Positions 1-42,496 of a stretch of DNA of 64,000 nucleotides are shown here, one piece after another. The stretch is taken from NCBI RefSeq assembly GCF_036320965.1, contig NC_092279.1:17698741-17762740 (forward strand), read 5' to 3'. Each line of letters opens with the position of its first letter. Within the stretch, counting starts at the first letter, position 1. This DNA is from Panulirus ornatus (lineage: Eukaryota; Arthropoda; Malacostraca; Decapoda; Palinuridae). The position numbers and the translations under genes were made by a program. Below the pieces are notes generated by a model that worked only from the letters and a program-made list of their open reading frames with translations, did no database searches and was not told the origin of the DNA.

Positions 1-1394
1 AAAGATTCGGATGATATGGCATCCATAAGAACCGATATTTCTTTAGAATTGATGTTTGTACAATGGTGTAATCATGTACTCATTCTCAGACTATGAACAA
101 TTCAAAATTCAGAACCAGCAACAGACACAACCAGCATAGGATGGCAGGAAAAAGATCTAAGTAATTTGACTTTTCTGCATTAGCTTCGTCAAATCCCTTG
201 ACATGGGTACTGCAACCATCAGCTAACAACAGCTTATATACCTAAGGGACATCTCTATTACAGAAAGGGCCACACGCATCAACTGTAAGTGGTCTTACCT
301 GATGTATTATGAATATTCCGCTTGAACCTTTGATAAACATGTCTGCATGTTGACAGCTTGCTTATTCAGGCGGTGTCACAATAGCACTTTTTACATCACT
401 TTCCTGATTTCCACCATTTAATCTCGTTCTATGTCACACTAGAACCAATAAGTCAGTTATTTTGTGTTCGTCGACATAAATAAGCAGGCTAAACCGTATG
501 TATTAAAAATGATCACTTTGTACCGTCTTGTCCACACACCCGTTGATAAACCAATCATATATGTAAACCATACAAATGAGAAGTATTTACAATTTTACGA
601 TTAAAATAATAAATTTGAATTATCAAAACTTTATAGAACATGTAAAAAGAAGCATGTACAAATATTAAATACATTATTTTCTATTAATATTTACTTTATT
701 TAGGGAAAAATATGCACTTACAATTATAGATCGTAATTTGACTAAGAAAAGAACACGATGAACCGTTTCGAACTGCTCGATCGGCTGCGAAGAAATTAAT
801 GCAAATTTATGGAAAAACGGCGACAAATAAGAAAACTGACACAAAAAGTGCGTAGCACAACCTGTAATGAATCTTGCATTTGACAGGCCTAGAACCCAAG
901 CAACTGATCATCATCCATTTATTATTTTTTTAAAGCTAAATACAATGAGATGATGTTCGAAACGATGAAGCGGTATACACCATTCACATTACGAAGGAAG
1001 AATTTAGACCATATACATTTGAGAATATGTCGTGGTGCACCCTTAGGTTGGGACTCTAAGCTCATTTCTTTAGGAATTAGTTGATCATGTGAAGTCACAC
1101 GCCGTGGCCTGCCACCAAGTCAAGGCGTCTTCATTAAAGTGACTGACACTTTGTGGAGCGCTCACTGGATAGCTACAGATACTTAAGATCACATGATTCA
1201 AATCCTGCTGAAAGGAATGTAATGGAAACGTTTACAAAAACATTACTAGCGACCATAAGAAATCATAATTTCAATCAATTTTTTCACTCAAGAAAGTGGG
1301 CTACAGCAGTAGGCAGTGGTTCTTTTTACCGTGGGGGAGGAAGGAATTGTGGATTTCCCGAGTGGGGGAGGGGACAAATTGGTTAACGTATCTA

Positions 1395-1464
<70 letters not shown>

Positions 1465-4400
1465 TCCCTTTCGAAATAAATAGGTAATTTACAAATACTT
1501 TTTTTTTTGTATAAACTTTTGAATTGTCATACATATCTATAATTTTCTACGTCTTTGTTTCTCATGTATCCAATTCAGAAAGATATTAGAAACTGTTAAA
1601 CTGGAACTGTTGAAAAATTCTTGTTCTCGGGGATCAGGGGGGGAACAGCTCCACAAATGTTAAGAACCCCTGTTTTGAGGAAGGACTTTGCAGTACACTA
1701 TGTAGAAAATAAAATCAGACAGCAGTTGCGAACGTATTATGCATATATCTATTCTCTCAATCATAGATGTCCCAGGCCCCATTTACAAAAATTTATGTAC
1801 AGTTTGAATGTAGAACTGAGTAGGCCAACCGTATACTTTGTTTTACTGTTGGTGACTGCATTTTAGATCATGTGTATTCATATTAAGATATACAGTGCAG
1901 CAACCAGTCTCAAATTTTGTGAAATTATTTCAGGACCACTTTCACCGAAGGGGCTGTTGCAGCTTCAAAGCTGCGCTGCTTACAGCGCCAGAGTAACGAT
2001 GGACTCTTTTGGCTTGAATTTATCGACCAAATCATTATACGGCCTTTAGTCAACAGACAACGATACAACCTCGTCTGTAGAATTATGGTCAGGTGATGCT
2101 GCTTGTGATGACCACTGACATGATGATGAATATGACTGCATTGCTGCTTAGCACACAAGTTCTCACTTGAGATTTATGTGTATAATTTCTTCTAAGATCC
2201 GGTTCATATATTTCATCCGGAATGCAGCTTCAAGTGCTCAATATGCGTTGCCTACATTTGCGGGACTATCTTAAAATCCCCCCCCCCCCACACACACACA
2301 CGTTTTCCTAGGTTAAGGTGGAGTTACATTGTTATGTTTGTACCACTAACTAAACCTGGAGTAGCATAGCTTAGAAAAACATGACAGGAAGTGGGTAGAG
2401 GTGGACTGAAAACCTTGACATATTTGACAAAAGCTCGGTGATCAAGTTACATTCTACCCATTCAAAGGAATGTATACTTAGAGGATGATCTATCACCTGT
2501 AAAATGTAAGGAAGAACTAAGATATTATAGAGATAGTAAAGAATTGAATTTCAGTAAACTGTAAGAGATGAGTGAAATAACTTGACACTTCTGCAGCATG
2601 TCTTTAATTTCATACATATGTAAATCCTTCTGTGGGAAGTTTTCTCTCTTTGGTTTCCTTAACATGCATTTATGTAGGACTAACTTTGGATAGGTGCTTT
2701 TCCACTTGAGGATGTACTGCTAGAGGCTGAGCTGAGACTGCATGATGGCTGGATTTATGGTTAAAGACTGGAGTTCTCTCATACTTTAGGTGGTGTACCC
2801 CTTACCCTAATTGTGGTTAAACGTTATCCCAATTGCACAACTTCCATATACACTAGTAGCTACAATGATGCTTTATCTTCAATTATGCTGCTGATAATGT
2901 AGGAATTTCATCATAGTCATTATGGGTCCACATTTTGTCGATGTTTATCACTTTCAGATGAAAGCATTAAATTAAATAGTACTGTAGATTCATTGTGCAC
3001 ATTTCTTAGTTGTATTACTCATGCTTGGTAATTTTGAATACAAGGAGAAACAACAGATGCTTAATGTACATTCATCCCTTGAATGTATGAGTGTTATCAT
3101 TTCAGAGGAAAGCACGTACTGAACGAGCCTCGGATATCTTGACGTTTACATCAACTATATACGTACAACTTTTAATCACCAGATATCCTGAATTATTTAC
3201 CGCTATATCTAACTGATATCTTGCTATGAAATATAATTCTGCTTTCTTTGCTAACATATATTGGTTTTACTATGTCGTTTTTGATTTTACATGCTAATTA
3301 AAAAGCCTACTTGACATGATTTAGACTGAAGAAATAGAAACTGTTGTCCTACAAAACAACACTAGTTTTGCAAATGATTTGGAACAACTTGTAAAGACAA
3401 ATCCTCACAATGACAGAATCACTATTGTCCTTATGACATGGTTAGATATGTCTGGTTTCCTTAAAGACTGCAATTATGATCTATTTTTAATTGTCTGAAT
3501 ATGATTATTTTTGTTTTACTTATCAGTTCCTATTACACAGATCAGATACACTGAAATGGTGACTTTAAGTACCTGATTAAAGAATGATCTGGTTTGGTTG
3601 AAAGGTTGGATGTGGATAAACATGGATTAACTATATCAAAATGAAGATATAGGAATTTACACCAGAACAGCATAAATTCCCCTACAGATTTAACCTGTCA
3701 AGCATAAATGTTTAAAGTTTAGGTGCTAACCCCATCTCTTCTGTTAACTTACGCACACAAGCACTGAATCTACTTGTCTTTACAATCTATGTACTTATGT
3801 ATCCACAAGTTTTGTATGACTAGGAATCAAAACCTTATCTTCAACAGAAAGCTCTGATTTACTTTAGTTCACTGTCTAACCATTCACCCTTTAATGCCTT
3901 TACTTCCCCTATGGTAATTCCTCAAGATTGAGTCTTGTCTGCATACCACACACAAGCATATTAGGCCTGCCTTTTACAGTACCCTTAGTGATACAACAGT
4001 TTTAAATACCTCCTATATGAAAAGAAAAAACTGACAAAACTAAGCCTTATTTCATAATGACTGAGTGAAGAAAATTTTTTTTAAAGGGTTTGAGTTGGAT
4101 GTGTGAGGATTGGAGAGTAGGGTCAGAGACTGAAGCCTATAAATTCCCTGAAGGGACTTTATGTAACTACTGATATTGTTTTGAAAAGGTTCATCAGAAT
4201 TTCATATTGAATAATTACACACTGAGAGGATAGTAAAAAAAGATCATGTTCCTTAATACTTATTTACTATTTACAGTCATATAAAAATAGACTCCCATAA
4301 TGCAGTGTGGCAATATTATCACATAAATTATGTATGGGCTGGGGTAGCATGAGTAAACTAGGATAATATAGGAGTGAGGCAAAATGGTGGGAGAAAGCAA

Positions 4401-5289
4401 TAAAACTGGGTGAAGGTGAGGTAAAACAAGATCTGGGTACAGTAATAGGAGCTGGGATATATACTAAAAAAATTGAATAAAAAAATGGAAGCTGGGTTAA
4501 TGCTGGGAAAGAAGGGGAAGGGTGACAGCACCCCAGCCCTCTTGATTAATTAACCCGTACTGCCAAGGTGTTTTGCCAAATTCCTTTTGATGACTCATGT
4601 GCATAGTTATGAGCTTAATAGGAAGGTATCATCAAACTAAGTCAAGAAAGCATCACATATTACAATTATTCTACTGGTCACATGAGTTCAGTACAGTAAG
4701 CAAGTAAAGACTCTGGTCAGTCTAAAAAACAATATAATTGAACAGTAAGGACTACTTTAGTATGAATCTCAAATATCTTAAACTGAAAGGTAAAATCTTT
4801 AGAAATTACTGTAATACTGATGTCCACTGCTGTTAATATTTAACACATAAAGCCTTGAGACAAATATTACCCCTTCAGATTATTTACAAAACAGCCTTTG
4901 GCTCCCTAACTATATTTAATTTTCTTATATTACAAATAAAATTCTATTGCTCTAAGTATACAATATTCATACCTATTAATGAGTTGGAGTATGGCAACTG
5001 TTTCTGTATACTGTCAAGCAAACTTAGTTTATTATTACGATTTTTTTTTTTTTTTTGCATACACACATGTATCAGTTCACTATAATCATCATTATCATGT
5101 ACCTCAGGACACATTTTTTGGGGCTCCTGTAGTGTCAAGGTTGCACTCAATGATGCAGCAGGGATATGAGCGACTGCACTGGGAACAAGAAGGCCCTTAT
5201 CAAAACTGCTTTTCTACCTGTCCATTAATGATAATACGGACTTACAAAAGGTGACTTTTTTGCTTACTGCATAACCAATTGCAGTCAAA
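1..5289. other. No gene recognised; AT-rich DNA
   Basis: No ORF resembles a known protein and no exon-like open stretch with good splice sites was found. Contains (CA)n(TA)n at 1396-1461, a C run with (CA)n at 2279-2302 and a T run at about 5040. Confidence 0.6.
1396..1461. repeat. (CA)n(TA)n microsatellite
   Basis: Short CA run followed by about 30 TA units. Confidence 0.95.
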
Positions 5290-5294
5290 GTTCA

Positions 5295-5430
5295 TTAACA
5301 CCCACCTTTCTCTCTTTTCCTGGTGCTACCTCACTGGAGGGGATGCTATTTCATGTGTGGCAGGGTGGTTTACGGGAATGGATGAAGGCAGCAAGCAGGA
5401 ATATGTACATGTGTATATATGGTTTTTAAC
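5295..5430 (+). repeat. Diverged LINE 3'-tail fragment
   Basis: TTTCCTGGTGCTACCTCACT, then a GTGTGGCAGGGTGG-type segment and ATGAAGGCAGCAAGCAG, matches the tail units at 22.4-22.7 kb at reduced identity. Confidence 0.6.
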
Positions 5431-5440
5431 AGACAGTGTA

Positions 5441-7869
5441 TTTAAAGAAAATTTTCTACCTGCTTACTTGAATATATATATAGTGTGTGCATGTGAATCA
5501 AGTTTCAAGAACGTTTCATTACAGCTTTATATTTTTTCCACATATGTACATAATTCCATATATAAAATATACATTACACTGACTGGAGGGCTTTAGTATT
5601 CAAGGCAAATGTACACTTAATCTGCATAACTATGTTCATCATCCTCAGACTAAAATCCACTTTACAGCCACTAAATTCACACTGGGTAAAACATGTTCCA
5701 GAGATTCACTATGAAAGGCACTGAAGCTTCTACACATTGGCATGAAGCTTTGGAATAGTACTACAGTAAAAATCTCTAAGCTAGTTAAAGAAAATTAATG
5801 AAATAGCTTAATAGCTTATTGGATCTCTGTCCGAGTCAGTACAGTCCAAAGTAAATCTGATTGGACTAAACATATTACCCAGACACACTTGTACAGTTTA
5901 TTTGTTGATAATGAAAAATGCTAAGATGTCAAGGATCATACAAATGCTAGCAATCAATGTTCTTTACATCACATATTTTACTATGGATGCCATTAGTGAT
6001 GTTTGAAACAGTATCAGTATTACATACATGGTAAAAATGTATCTTTCCAGACAGGTCCTACAAATTTTAAAATGATCAATATGACTTGTATTCTCTCAGT
6101 AGGGTTAGTGAACAACAAATTTCAAAATAATTATGGGCAGCCCAACTTCAGAGTTATTTCCATTAAAATACAGCATTCATTATGACAAATGACAAGAAAT
6201 GTCCCTTGTAGTCAATATCATCATTACCAATGTAAGGCCAAACAATGGGCATTTCTCAAAATTGTTCATCCATAGTGTCACACTTTCGCACGACAAGTGG
6301 TAAGATTCCTCTTTAACTGTGTGTACCTGTTTGCAGGAATATCATCAATTTTGTTTTTTACTTGCAATAAAATCCAGTTTCTTTACTTCATTTTCAACTA
6401 TTATGGTATAGCATCTTCCTTGCCAAGAAGAGTTAGCCAATTTCAAGATCCTGGGATGAATACAACTGTACAAGCCATATTATGAGCAATATACCTTGTT
6501 CCATGATTTTACTACTGGTACTGAGTTATATATGCAAGTTAGCCTTTTCAGTGATATAAAACTAAAACCACAGGTAAACTCCGAGAACTAAAAGCATGAA
6601 GAAATTCAACATACTTTTTGTAATTGCTGGTTACTGTGAGTGAAATAAAATGCAAGGCTACCCTAGTAGTTGGAAGTCCTTGCTCACTTGCGCCCTATGA
6701 GGCAGGGACTAAAGACTACCCTCCACTGACTGATTTCCAAGAAGGTTGAACCCCTGCAAGCAAATGGTACATCCTATATAATGGGAATAAAGTTAATGAT
6801 AACTGACAAAGACAACACAAAAGTCATATGTTAGTTAACTAAGTCCATTCCTATGTCATCATGCATGTCAAAAAGTTAAACTTAAAACTTGCAGAAATTA
6901 TAATATTCTTAATCACAGATCCCAAAACTGCAATCCATAACCAAGATGGCATAATAATAGCACTCCACTTTTTTAGCCCACAGATACATAATGAATCAAA
7001 ATGGCTGGCATTATGTCTAACCATCTTTGATTCTCACACAGAAATGGCTGTGGCTGGATTAAAGTTTCATTGGCAAAATGACAAAGAAAAAATCATTACA
7101 ATTTGGTTACAGATAATTCGAAGGGGATCAGGATCAAGAAATGAACGACAACATCATAAAGGAAATTTTTATAGAGAAACATTACATTTATATGACAATG
7201 AAGAGGTGATCATGTATTGAATGGCTTAAATCACTATTATTCCCAATAATGATACTGTCCATCAAAAAGATATCCATCACAAATACCTAGGGTATAACAA
7301 CATGTTAGCTAATGTACTTTCCTCAGTAGTATTGTGTCTTGTGAGCAACAAACAGTTCTGGCTATTTTTGACATTCATCATGAATTAATCAAAATGTAGC
7401 CATGCCTGACAGATTAGACTATTTTGAAGAATTTATCCAATAATCAATGAATTTAAAGGTGCAGGAATTTACTGTAGACTGGAAAATTATAAAGTTTTGT
7501 AATATCATATTACCAATCTGAGAATAGAATCAGATTTGTAAGTGCTATCTTCTGTTATACTTTTTTCTTATCCTCTGACTATGAAAAATTTGGAAAAAAC
7601 GTTTGGTTAAACAGTGTAAAGTTTAGGAGAAAAGTTTGTAGAAATAAACAAAACTTTTCTAAGCTTTCTCTTCCTCAACATCCTGACATTTACCTTATTC
7701 TTTATGTTATTTGAAATATATGTGACTGTTATAGTCCTGTGTTTACATACAGTTGGTACAGGGTTCTTGCAATATTTGTATTGCAACAAAAATAAATTGT
7801 AGCAAATGTTCATGTGGTGGGAAGCAGGAGATAAATATGCAAATGACTTGCTTTAAGGTATGGAATCCT
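5441..7869. other. No gene recognised; AT-rich DNA
   Basis: Only short chance ORFs, the longest 119 codons at 6861-7220 with no recognisable motif. No repeats beyond simple AT-rich tracts. Confidence 0.5.
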
Positions 7870-8425
7870 ACTTGAATATGTTTGCAGGTTATACAAAGGT
7901 CATAAAGGAAGTATAAAGTCACGAGGATTCATCAGCTTACAAGGGGACCTAAACAGACTCCAAAGTTTGTCTAAAACATGGATGATGAAATTGAACCTGA
8001 TCAAATGCAGAGCGATGCAGATGGGACAAAGTGAAAGACAGCTGCAATATAATTATCACCTAGAAGTGTATAAGCTTCAGGTTTCCAGGTGAGGAAATAA
8101 ACTGTCTGGTGGCAAGTATCAGAATATCTTTAGAGTATATGGATGAAGAAATAATTAGAAAGCTAAAATAAGGCCAAAACTAGAATATGCCTCTCAGGTT
8201 TGGTCACTTCACCTTAAGAGGCACAAAGAGCTAAGAAAGAAGGTCCAGCAAAGGCAACAAAGATGGTACCAGAATGAAGAGCAAAGTAATATGGAAAGGC
8301 TGGAAACTTTATATTTACCCATACTGAAAGAGAGAAGAGTGAAGGTTGGCCTGATCACAACCATTAAGTTTTTAAAAGATGTGGACGATGATCAATTCTT
8401 TGTGAAACATGGGATGGAATAACCT
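7870..8425 (+). mobile_element. Decayed CR1-like LINE reverse-transcriptase remnant
   Basis: Conceptual translation in shifting frames gives MFAGYTK (a degraded FADDTK motif), LQGDLNRLQ, KTWMMKLNLIKCRAMQMG, RPKLEYASQVWS, then ERLETLYLPILKERR and FLKDVDDDQF. This is the order seen in the thumb and C-terminal part of CR1-clade reverse transcriptases. Several stops and frameshifts, so it is inactive. It is not the LINE family found elsewhere in this window. Confidence 0.75.
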
Positions 8426-8544
8426 GATGACATATGAAATCTATTGATAAAAAGGATGTATGGAAATATCTTTATAGTATAAAAGTGGTGGAAGAATGGA
8501 AAATAATGACTGAGGACATGTTTAACCCAATAAAGGCAGGCAAT

Positions 8545-8840
8545 GTTACCCAATGTTTGTATGGAAGAAGCTGAGCAACATTATGTAACATTGGGCTATT
8601 TTGTAATAATTGTTTTTTTGAATTTTGGCAATGTGGCATCACTGTCATCTACTATCATGAACTCTGTCTACCCATTCCTGTAAACAGCTACCCTTGCTCA
8701 CCCATTCATGGTCAACACCAGTATTAGCTTTTATCTAACGTTCATGCAGTAGTAGGCAGGCAACGCTACATAACGTTGGGCCCTTTTATCTAGTAATTGT
8801 ATGGTGAAATTGGGTGATGTGGCATCTCTGACATGTAAAT
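8545..8840 (+). repeat. Diverged direct repeat of about 80 bp (two copies)
   Basis: The segment around 8575-8655 (AACATTGGGC..., AATGTGGCATC) recurs at 8755-8835 (AACGTTGGGC..., GATGTGGCATC). Both start with a GGCAGGCAA sequence. Unclassified. Confidence 0.6.
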
Positions 8841-9047
8841 AAATGTACACAGTAGTTGTAAATAAATGCATAATTGATAAATCTAGTGTTAAACAAAAGT
8901 GATTGCAGATTCCCCTAACGACAGTGTGCCTGATAAGCTGCCCAACCCCCACTACTTATCCCCTCCTTCCACAGCCAGCTATGATGCAATATTGCATAAG
9001 TAACACCTCTTACCTTCATATCTCATCCAATTTTATCTTTCTATGTA

Positions 9048-9290
9048 TTTTTTTTTTTTTTTTTTAAACTATTCGCCATTTCCCGCGGTAGCGAGGTAGC
9101 GTTAGGAACAGAGGACTGGGCCTTTTTTGGAATATCCTCACCTGGCCCCCTCTGTTCCTTCTTTTGGAAAATTTAAAAAAAAAGAGAAGGGAGGATTTCC
9201 AGCCCCCCGCTCCCTCCCCTTTTAGTCGCCTTCTACGACACGCAGGGAAAACGTGGGAAGTATTCTTAATCCCCTATCCCCAGGGATATA
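9048..9290 (-). mobile_element. SINE-like element copy 1
   Basis: Starts (minus strand) with a TATCCC-TG-GGGATA inverted repeat, continues through GTCGTAGAAGGCGACTAAAA and GAACAGAGG to a tail GCTACCTCGCTACCGCGGG, and ends in a poly-A run (T run at 9048-9065). About 240 bp, no ORF. Same family as copies at 12.2, 18.4, 18.7, 43.1, 45.9, 47.8 and 48.0 kb. Confidence 0.85.
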
Positions 9291-10459
9291 CTGGCTTATT
9301 CCTTGATACTTTATCATTCCTAAAATATGCCGCCTTACATGGATGTATAAAAAAACATCACCTGCCTTAATGGGTTACTGCAGACAGCATTTATAACTTG
9401 AAGAGGCTGAATGAGAGGAGAGAATATGTAAGAGATGGGGCCCCCATGATTGTAAAACCTCTTCCCATACAGTACAAACAGGTAATTATAACATGTGCCT
9501 AATAGATCTTGAAATGGATATTTAGAGACATATACAATGCACACTGCATCCAAAGTACACCAGCAGAAGTATTTTGGAAGATGCACAGTAAGATATCCAT
9601 ATGAAAGTGTTCATATATCTTCATCAAAGGTACACTTACTTAATAAAAGCAATTATATCTATATCACTGATGCCTGTCCATAACCAGTAAACTCCAATAC
9701 TATCTTAAATATTCAACAATAATATACAAAAATTTAATTCAATATCCAGTAAAATGAATATAAATAACAGGTCTAAAATTATTATGGCCACTGAGACAAA
9801 GGACCTTCAATTATGGAATGACTAACTAAAGGCAGCCCACATATCAGTAATTGTTAGGCACTTAGTATCAATCATAAGAGTACATAAAGACACTGAAAAC
9901 TCACTAATGCATCCTAAATATAAAATCACTAAACAATCAACACGGTATATTGCATCTCAGTTACCCACGACTAGCTGATTCATAATTACCAAGGTAGTTG
10001 TTACTTTACACAAAGCTACAAAACATGAATTTGAGACAGTAATTACCACACACAAACAGTAGGAAACCTAAGTTATGATTCATTAAATGCAAAATTACTG
10101 TAACAGTTTGCATTGGACATTCTCTTTAAGCAACTCTACAAACACACATTACTAAATTGTGTTTTGGATTTACAATATTAATGTGTAAAAAATTAATTTA
10201 CCAAACAAATAAAAAATTGCTCCATACATGAACCTCAACAATCAACTGTAACTGTATTAAAAAAACAGGCTTATGTAATGTTAAGAAAGATATACTGAAC
10301 TGTTATTTTCTGTCTCCAATAACTGTTGTGATGTTATCACACCGTGTTAGGAAAAAAGAAAAAGTATTGATTAATAATGGTCTTTGAAACAGATGATAAA
10401 TGATAGCCTCTCATGTTACAAACCTCCTAAGACAATGGAGCTTACCTAAAGTTTCATGA
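9291..10459. other. No gene recognised
   Basis: AT-rich unique-looking DNA with only short chance ORFs. Confidence 0.5.
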
Positions 10460-10527
10460 GATCGCTGTTTCCTGTGTCAGCGAGGTAGCACCAGGAAAGA
10501 GATGAAGAATGGCCCATCCACTCATAT

Positions 10528-10560
<33 letters not shown>

Positions 10561-10665
10561 CATAAACGCCCATATACATACATATACATATCAACATATA
10601 TATACATATACATAAACAGACATATACATATATACACCTGTACATACTCATAATTGCTTTCCTTC
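10460..10665 (-). repeat. LINE 3'-tail fragment with microsatellite
   Basis: Minus strand ends in GGTGCTACCTCGCTGACAC then GGAAACAGCGAT. It is flanked by CA/TA-rich sequence like that at 24.21-24.37 kb. Confidence 0.65.
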
Positions 10666-10689
10666 ATCCATTCCTGTCGCTACCCTGCC

Positions 10690-10880
10690 ATACATGCTCA
10701 TCATTTCCCTCGTGAGCAAGGTAGCATCAAGAACAGACGATTACGCCTTAGAGGGGAAAATCCTCACTAGACTCCCTGCTCTGTTACTGCTTTTGGAAAG
10801 TAATACAAGAAGGGAGGATTTCCAGACACCCACTCCCACACTTCTTAAGTTGCCTATAAGGACACAGGAAATATGGGATA
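10690..10880 (-). mobile_element. Diverged SINE-like element
   Basis: Retains AACAGACGA, GGAAAATCCTCAC, CTTTTGGAAA and GGGAGGATTTCCAG in the order of the SINE-like consensus, but with many substitutions and no intact 5' end. Confidence 0.7.
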
Positions 10881-12202
10881 TGCAGCAATATATGAATAAC
10901 AAAATACTATCAATGTAAGTCAGTTTCCCTGCAACTCAGAACCACAGGGAATCTAAACAGAGTAAGGCATTGAGGTGCCATCTACTTCACTCTTGCTAGG
11001 TATGAATAATTACCACAGATATATTACAATACCAGAAGCTGGAAATCTCATTAAAAGATTAATGCACAAGGATGTTGCATGGACCACTTGATAAAATTGT
11101 ACAGTACATAAAGAATACAAGAAAGAGAAATTAAATTTCTTTAGAATGCCCAATCAAATTTAAGTATATGTCTCCGCAGTCCAGACATTCTCTGACTCTT
11201 AAGACACTGTATATATACTGCTGGTGTACAATACTAATGACAGGATTACAAGATTTCTAATCTACCTGGGTCTAATGGAATACGCATGTATGTTGCCCTC
11301 CTGAGTTTTGTTTAAAACTAGCAATAAGCTCTAAAACAGTGAAGATAAACCTAAATATCTTTCTGTATCCTTGTTTGCGAGTATCAACAACATGGACTTA
11401 AAGTTTTCAAGATAAAGTAATAAGAAAAACTTCTTAAATTTCTTTAAAAATCCTTGCAAGTGACTATCATTGTCTGTGAGATATAATATGATGAGTTTCT
11501 AGAATCTATTCATCAATATATGTATCTAATTATCTATAATTTTATACCACCACTGCCTTCCCCCCACCCCCAGAAGCTCACATCTGGGATGATGTCTATG
11601 GCAGAATTGTCTATGCCCTATAAAAACACACTACCCAAGCACACTCCATCTCTCTCATACTTTTTGGGTCATCTTCCCACTGCATTCCCTCACTTTCCCC
11701 TCCTAGCATACTGACTGTCTTCCCTTCTCTTCAATGCATGTGTAATGATGAATAAGTAAATATTACAGTGTGGAAGGATTTCTAGACAAATATATGACTT
11801 CTCCACAGGACAGGCAAACTTTTGCTTAAAAAGTCAAACAGCACAGCATGTTAACAAGGTTATCATTCTACACACAAAACTGAATTCTCTCACATCATTC
11901 TCCATAAAGTAATTAATAGCATATTCCAAGCTTTTGGTGTCTTACCTGTAAATCGGCAAATAATTTCATCTAACACATTGCAATCCAGTGTCACTTCCAA
12001 ATGAAAAAATAAAGTTATTCGTTATGTGTTTCCTTTATACTGTCTACATAACTGCCTCAGCCAAACTGTGGAATCTGTCGTTAGAAATAACCATCATAAA
12101 ATTCAATGGAATGAAAAATATTCTGTACATGTCAAGATATCTGCAGTAAAACACTAAAATACTTAACAGCATAAAAAAATGTTTTACTAGTTAACAGAAA
12201 AC

Positions 12203-12205
<3 letters not shown>
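10881..12205. other. No gene recognised
   Basis: AT-rich DNA downstream of the NHE gene with no coding match. Confidence 0.5.
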
Positions 12206-12207
<2 letters not shown>

Positions 12208-12248
<41 letters not shown>

Positions 12249-12485
12249 TTTTTCATACGATTCGCCATTTCCCGCATTTGCGAGGTAGCGTCAAGAACAG
12301 AGGACTGGGCCTTAGAGGGAAAATCCTCACCTGGCCCCCTTCTCTGTTCCTTCTTTTGGAAAATTAAAAAAAAAAAAAAAAACGAGAGGGGAGGATTTCC
12401 AGCCACCCGCTCCCTCCCCTTTTAGTCGCCTTCTACAACACGCAGGGAATACGTGGGAAGTATTCTTTCTCCCCTATCCCCAGGG

Positions 12486-12489
<4 letters not shown>
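12208..12489 (-). mobile_element. SINE-like element copy 2 bracketed by (TA)n
   Basis: Body 12241-12489 on the minus strand, full length, tail loop variant CTCGC-AAAT-GCGGG. (TA)n lies on both sides (12208-12240 and 12487-12583). Confidence 0.85.
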
Positions 12490-12562
<73 letters not shown>

Positions 12563-12649
12563 TATATATATATATATATATGAATATAAAGCAATTCTTA
12601 ATTTTATAAGAGACCATGAGTAACAGTTATAAATGCAACGCATGGCATT

Positions 12650-12655
12650 TTTATT
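12650..12655 (-). promoter_or_regulatory. Candidate poly(A) signal AATAAA
   Basis: Minus-strand AATAAA (TTTATT on the plus strand), the first one seen about 605 bp after the NHE stop codon. Not confirmed by any transcript. Confidence 0.35.
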
Positions 12656-13258
12656 GCTAACCAGTAACATTCTATGTCACGCTATATGTACTTGAAACGC
12701 TATACATCAGCACCACAGCAACATTTTCAGACATACTTCAATCGCACTATAACAAATGTAATCAGGAAATCATTAATTTGTGTGATGTTCCTGCTATATA
12801 CATGCACATTAAAAGGTAGGGTCTATGTAGCTATGTAAAGTATACAGCAACATACCTTACAATGTTGATCAACCACACTGTTCAAGGAAATATTTGATAA
12901 ATGTCCCTGAACCACAGGTACTAGTTGTAGCTAGTACAGCAAAGGTTTACAGTTTAAAATAAGGTTTTTATACATGTTCAGGTTTCAACAATATCTACAT
13001 AATCTCTCATCAGAATCACTTTTCAGGTTATACAAATGATAACCATAAACTCCGTTGATGCACTGAATATTTGCAATAGGAGTAGGTACCTTCCACGGAA
13101 TGACAATGTTTTCATTTCATGTCATCAAACAAACCAAATAAACTTTCACTCAACAGTTATCATATAACCAATTAATGCATTACATAACACCCTATTTCGA
13201 ATTCTGAGTTTATGCGATATTAAAATACAGTATTTCTATTACTATCAAACTGTGAGGG
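12656..13258 (-). other. Probable 3' UTR of the NHE gene
   Basis: AT-rich sequence directly downstream of the NHE stop, with no coding signal and few interspersed repeats until (TA)n begins at about 12587. Extent is inferred only from the first AATAAA. Confidence 0.4.
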
Positions 13259-41399
<28,141 letters not shown>

Positions 41400-41572
41400 C
41401 TGCAGGGTAGAAACCGAGGGAACATCAGTTGGTGACGATGCTTTGCTACCGTGGGGGGGGGGGGGGTCATCCAACACAGCCCTACGTTTGATTATGTCGG
41501 GATTTTAAATTGGTGTCAGGCACTGAGTGGGTTGTAATGGATCAGTGCGGAGGGTCTATACCGTGAAGTATA

Positions 41573-41739
<167 letters not shown>

Positions 41740-42447
41740 AAGTTAGAGGCCAAATCATCATAACCAAGAGTCGTACACTGAAAAGCTGGCTTCTAGAGGC
41801 TGTTAAAAGGGTCACCACAGACTTAACCTGGGTCACGTGGGGTCAATCAGACTCGCATCAAAACAAAGACTTAAAATGCGACAGCCAGTCAAAGAATAAG
41901 TTTAGTCAGTCGCGTGAGGACAGACTGGAGTTATGCCACATGACACTACATTACAAATAGTCTTGTTGGAGTAATAATGTTGCTGGGGAAAAAAAATTGG
42001 GGTCATTGGATCATGAATGATTCTGTTACAAACCAGGTCATGAAGGGATACAAGTGGGTTACGAGGACAAAACAGAGGAATAAAGGACCATAAAGACTTC
42101 GTGTGGATTCAACTGGGTCATGTATGAGATAATTGATTCTGGGGATAATTTTTCGAGTGGAAGTAGATTTTCTTAATCTCAGCATTATGACTATTTTTCA
42201 TGTTGAATACGAATCTGGGGTTGAAATGGTGTTTGGGAGTCATGAAAGGCTGTAATGAGTATTCAAAATGGAAAAAAAAAAAATAGTCTTAAAATGTTGA
42301 GGTTATCGAGCAAATCTATTATATCGCACTTCGAAAAATACCCCTAAACACAATTTCATTACCAGATTTGTATTCAGCATGAAAAATAGTCGTAGTACTG
42401 AGCTTATCAAGTAAATATATTTACCTTCGAAAAATACCAAAAAAATT

Positions 42448-42448
<1 letters not shown>

Positions 42449-42494
<46 letters not shown>
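42449..42494. repeat. (CA)n microsatellite
   Basis: About 22 uninterrupted CA units. Confidence 0.97.

Positions 42495-42496
<2 letters not shown>

Noticed and set aside
1150..1215. GATTCAAATCC near 1200, resembling a pol III B box
   Set aside because: No convincing A box at the right spacing and no repeat copy in the window; not enough for a tRNA or SINE call.
6861..7220. 119-codon ORF in AT-rich DNA
   Set aside because: No motif, no exon-like boundaries with a neighbour, amino-acid composition of random AT-rich DNA.
12422..12670. ORFs rich in Ile-Tyr here and at every (TA)n tract (for example 17.2-17.5, 45.1, 47.6, 62.7 kb)
   Set aside because: They are translations of TA microsatellites open in both strands, with no protein family behind them.
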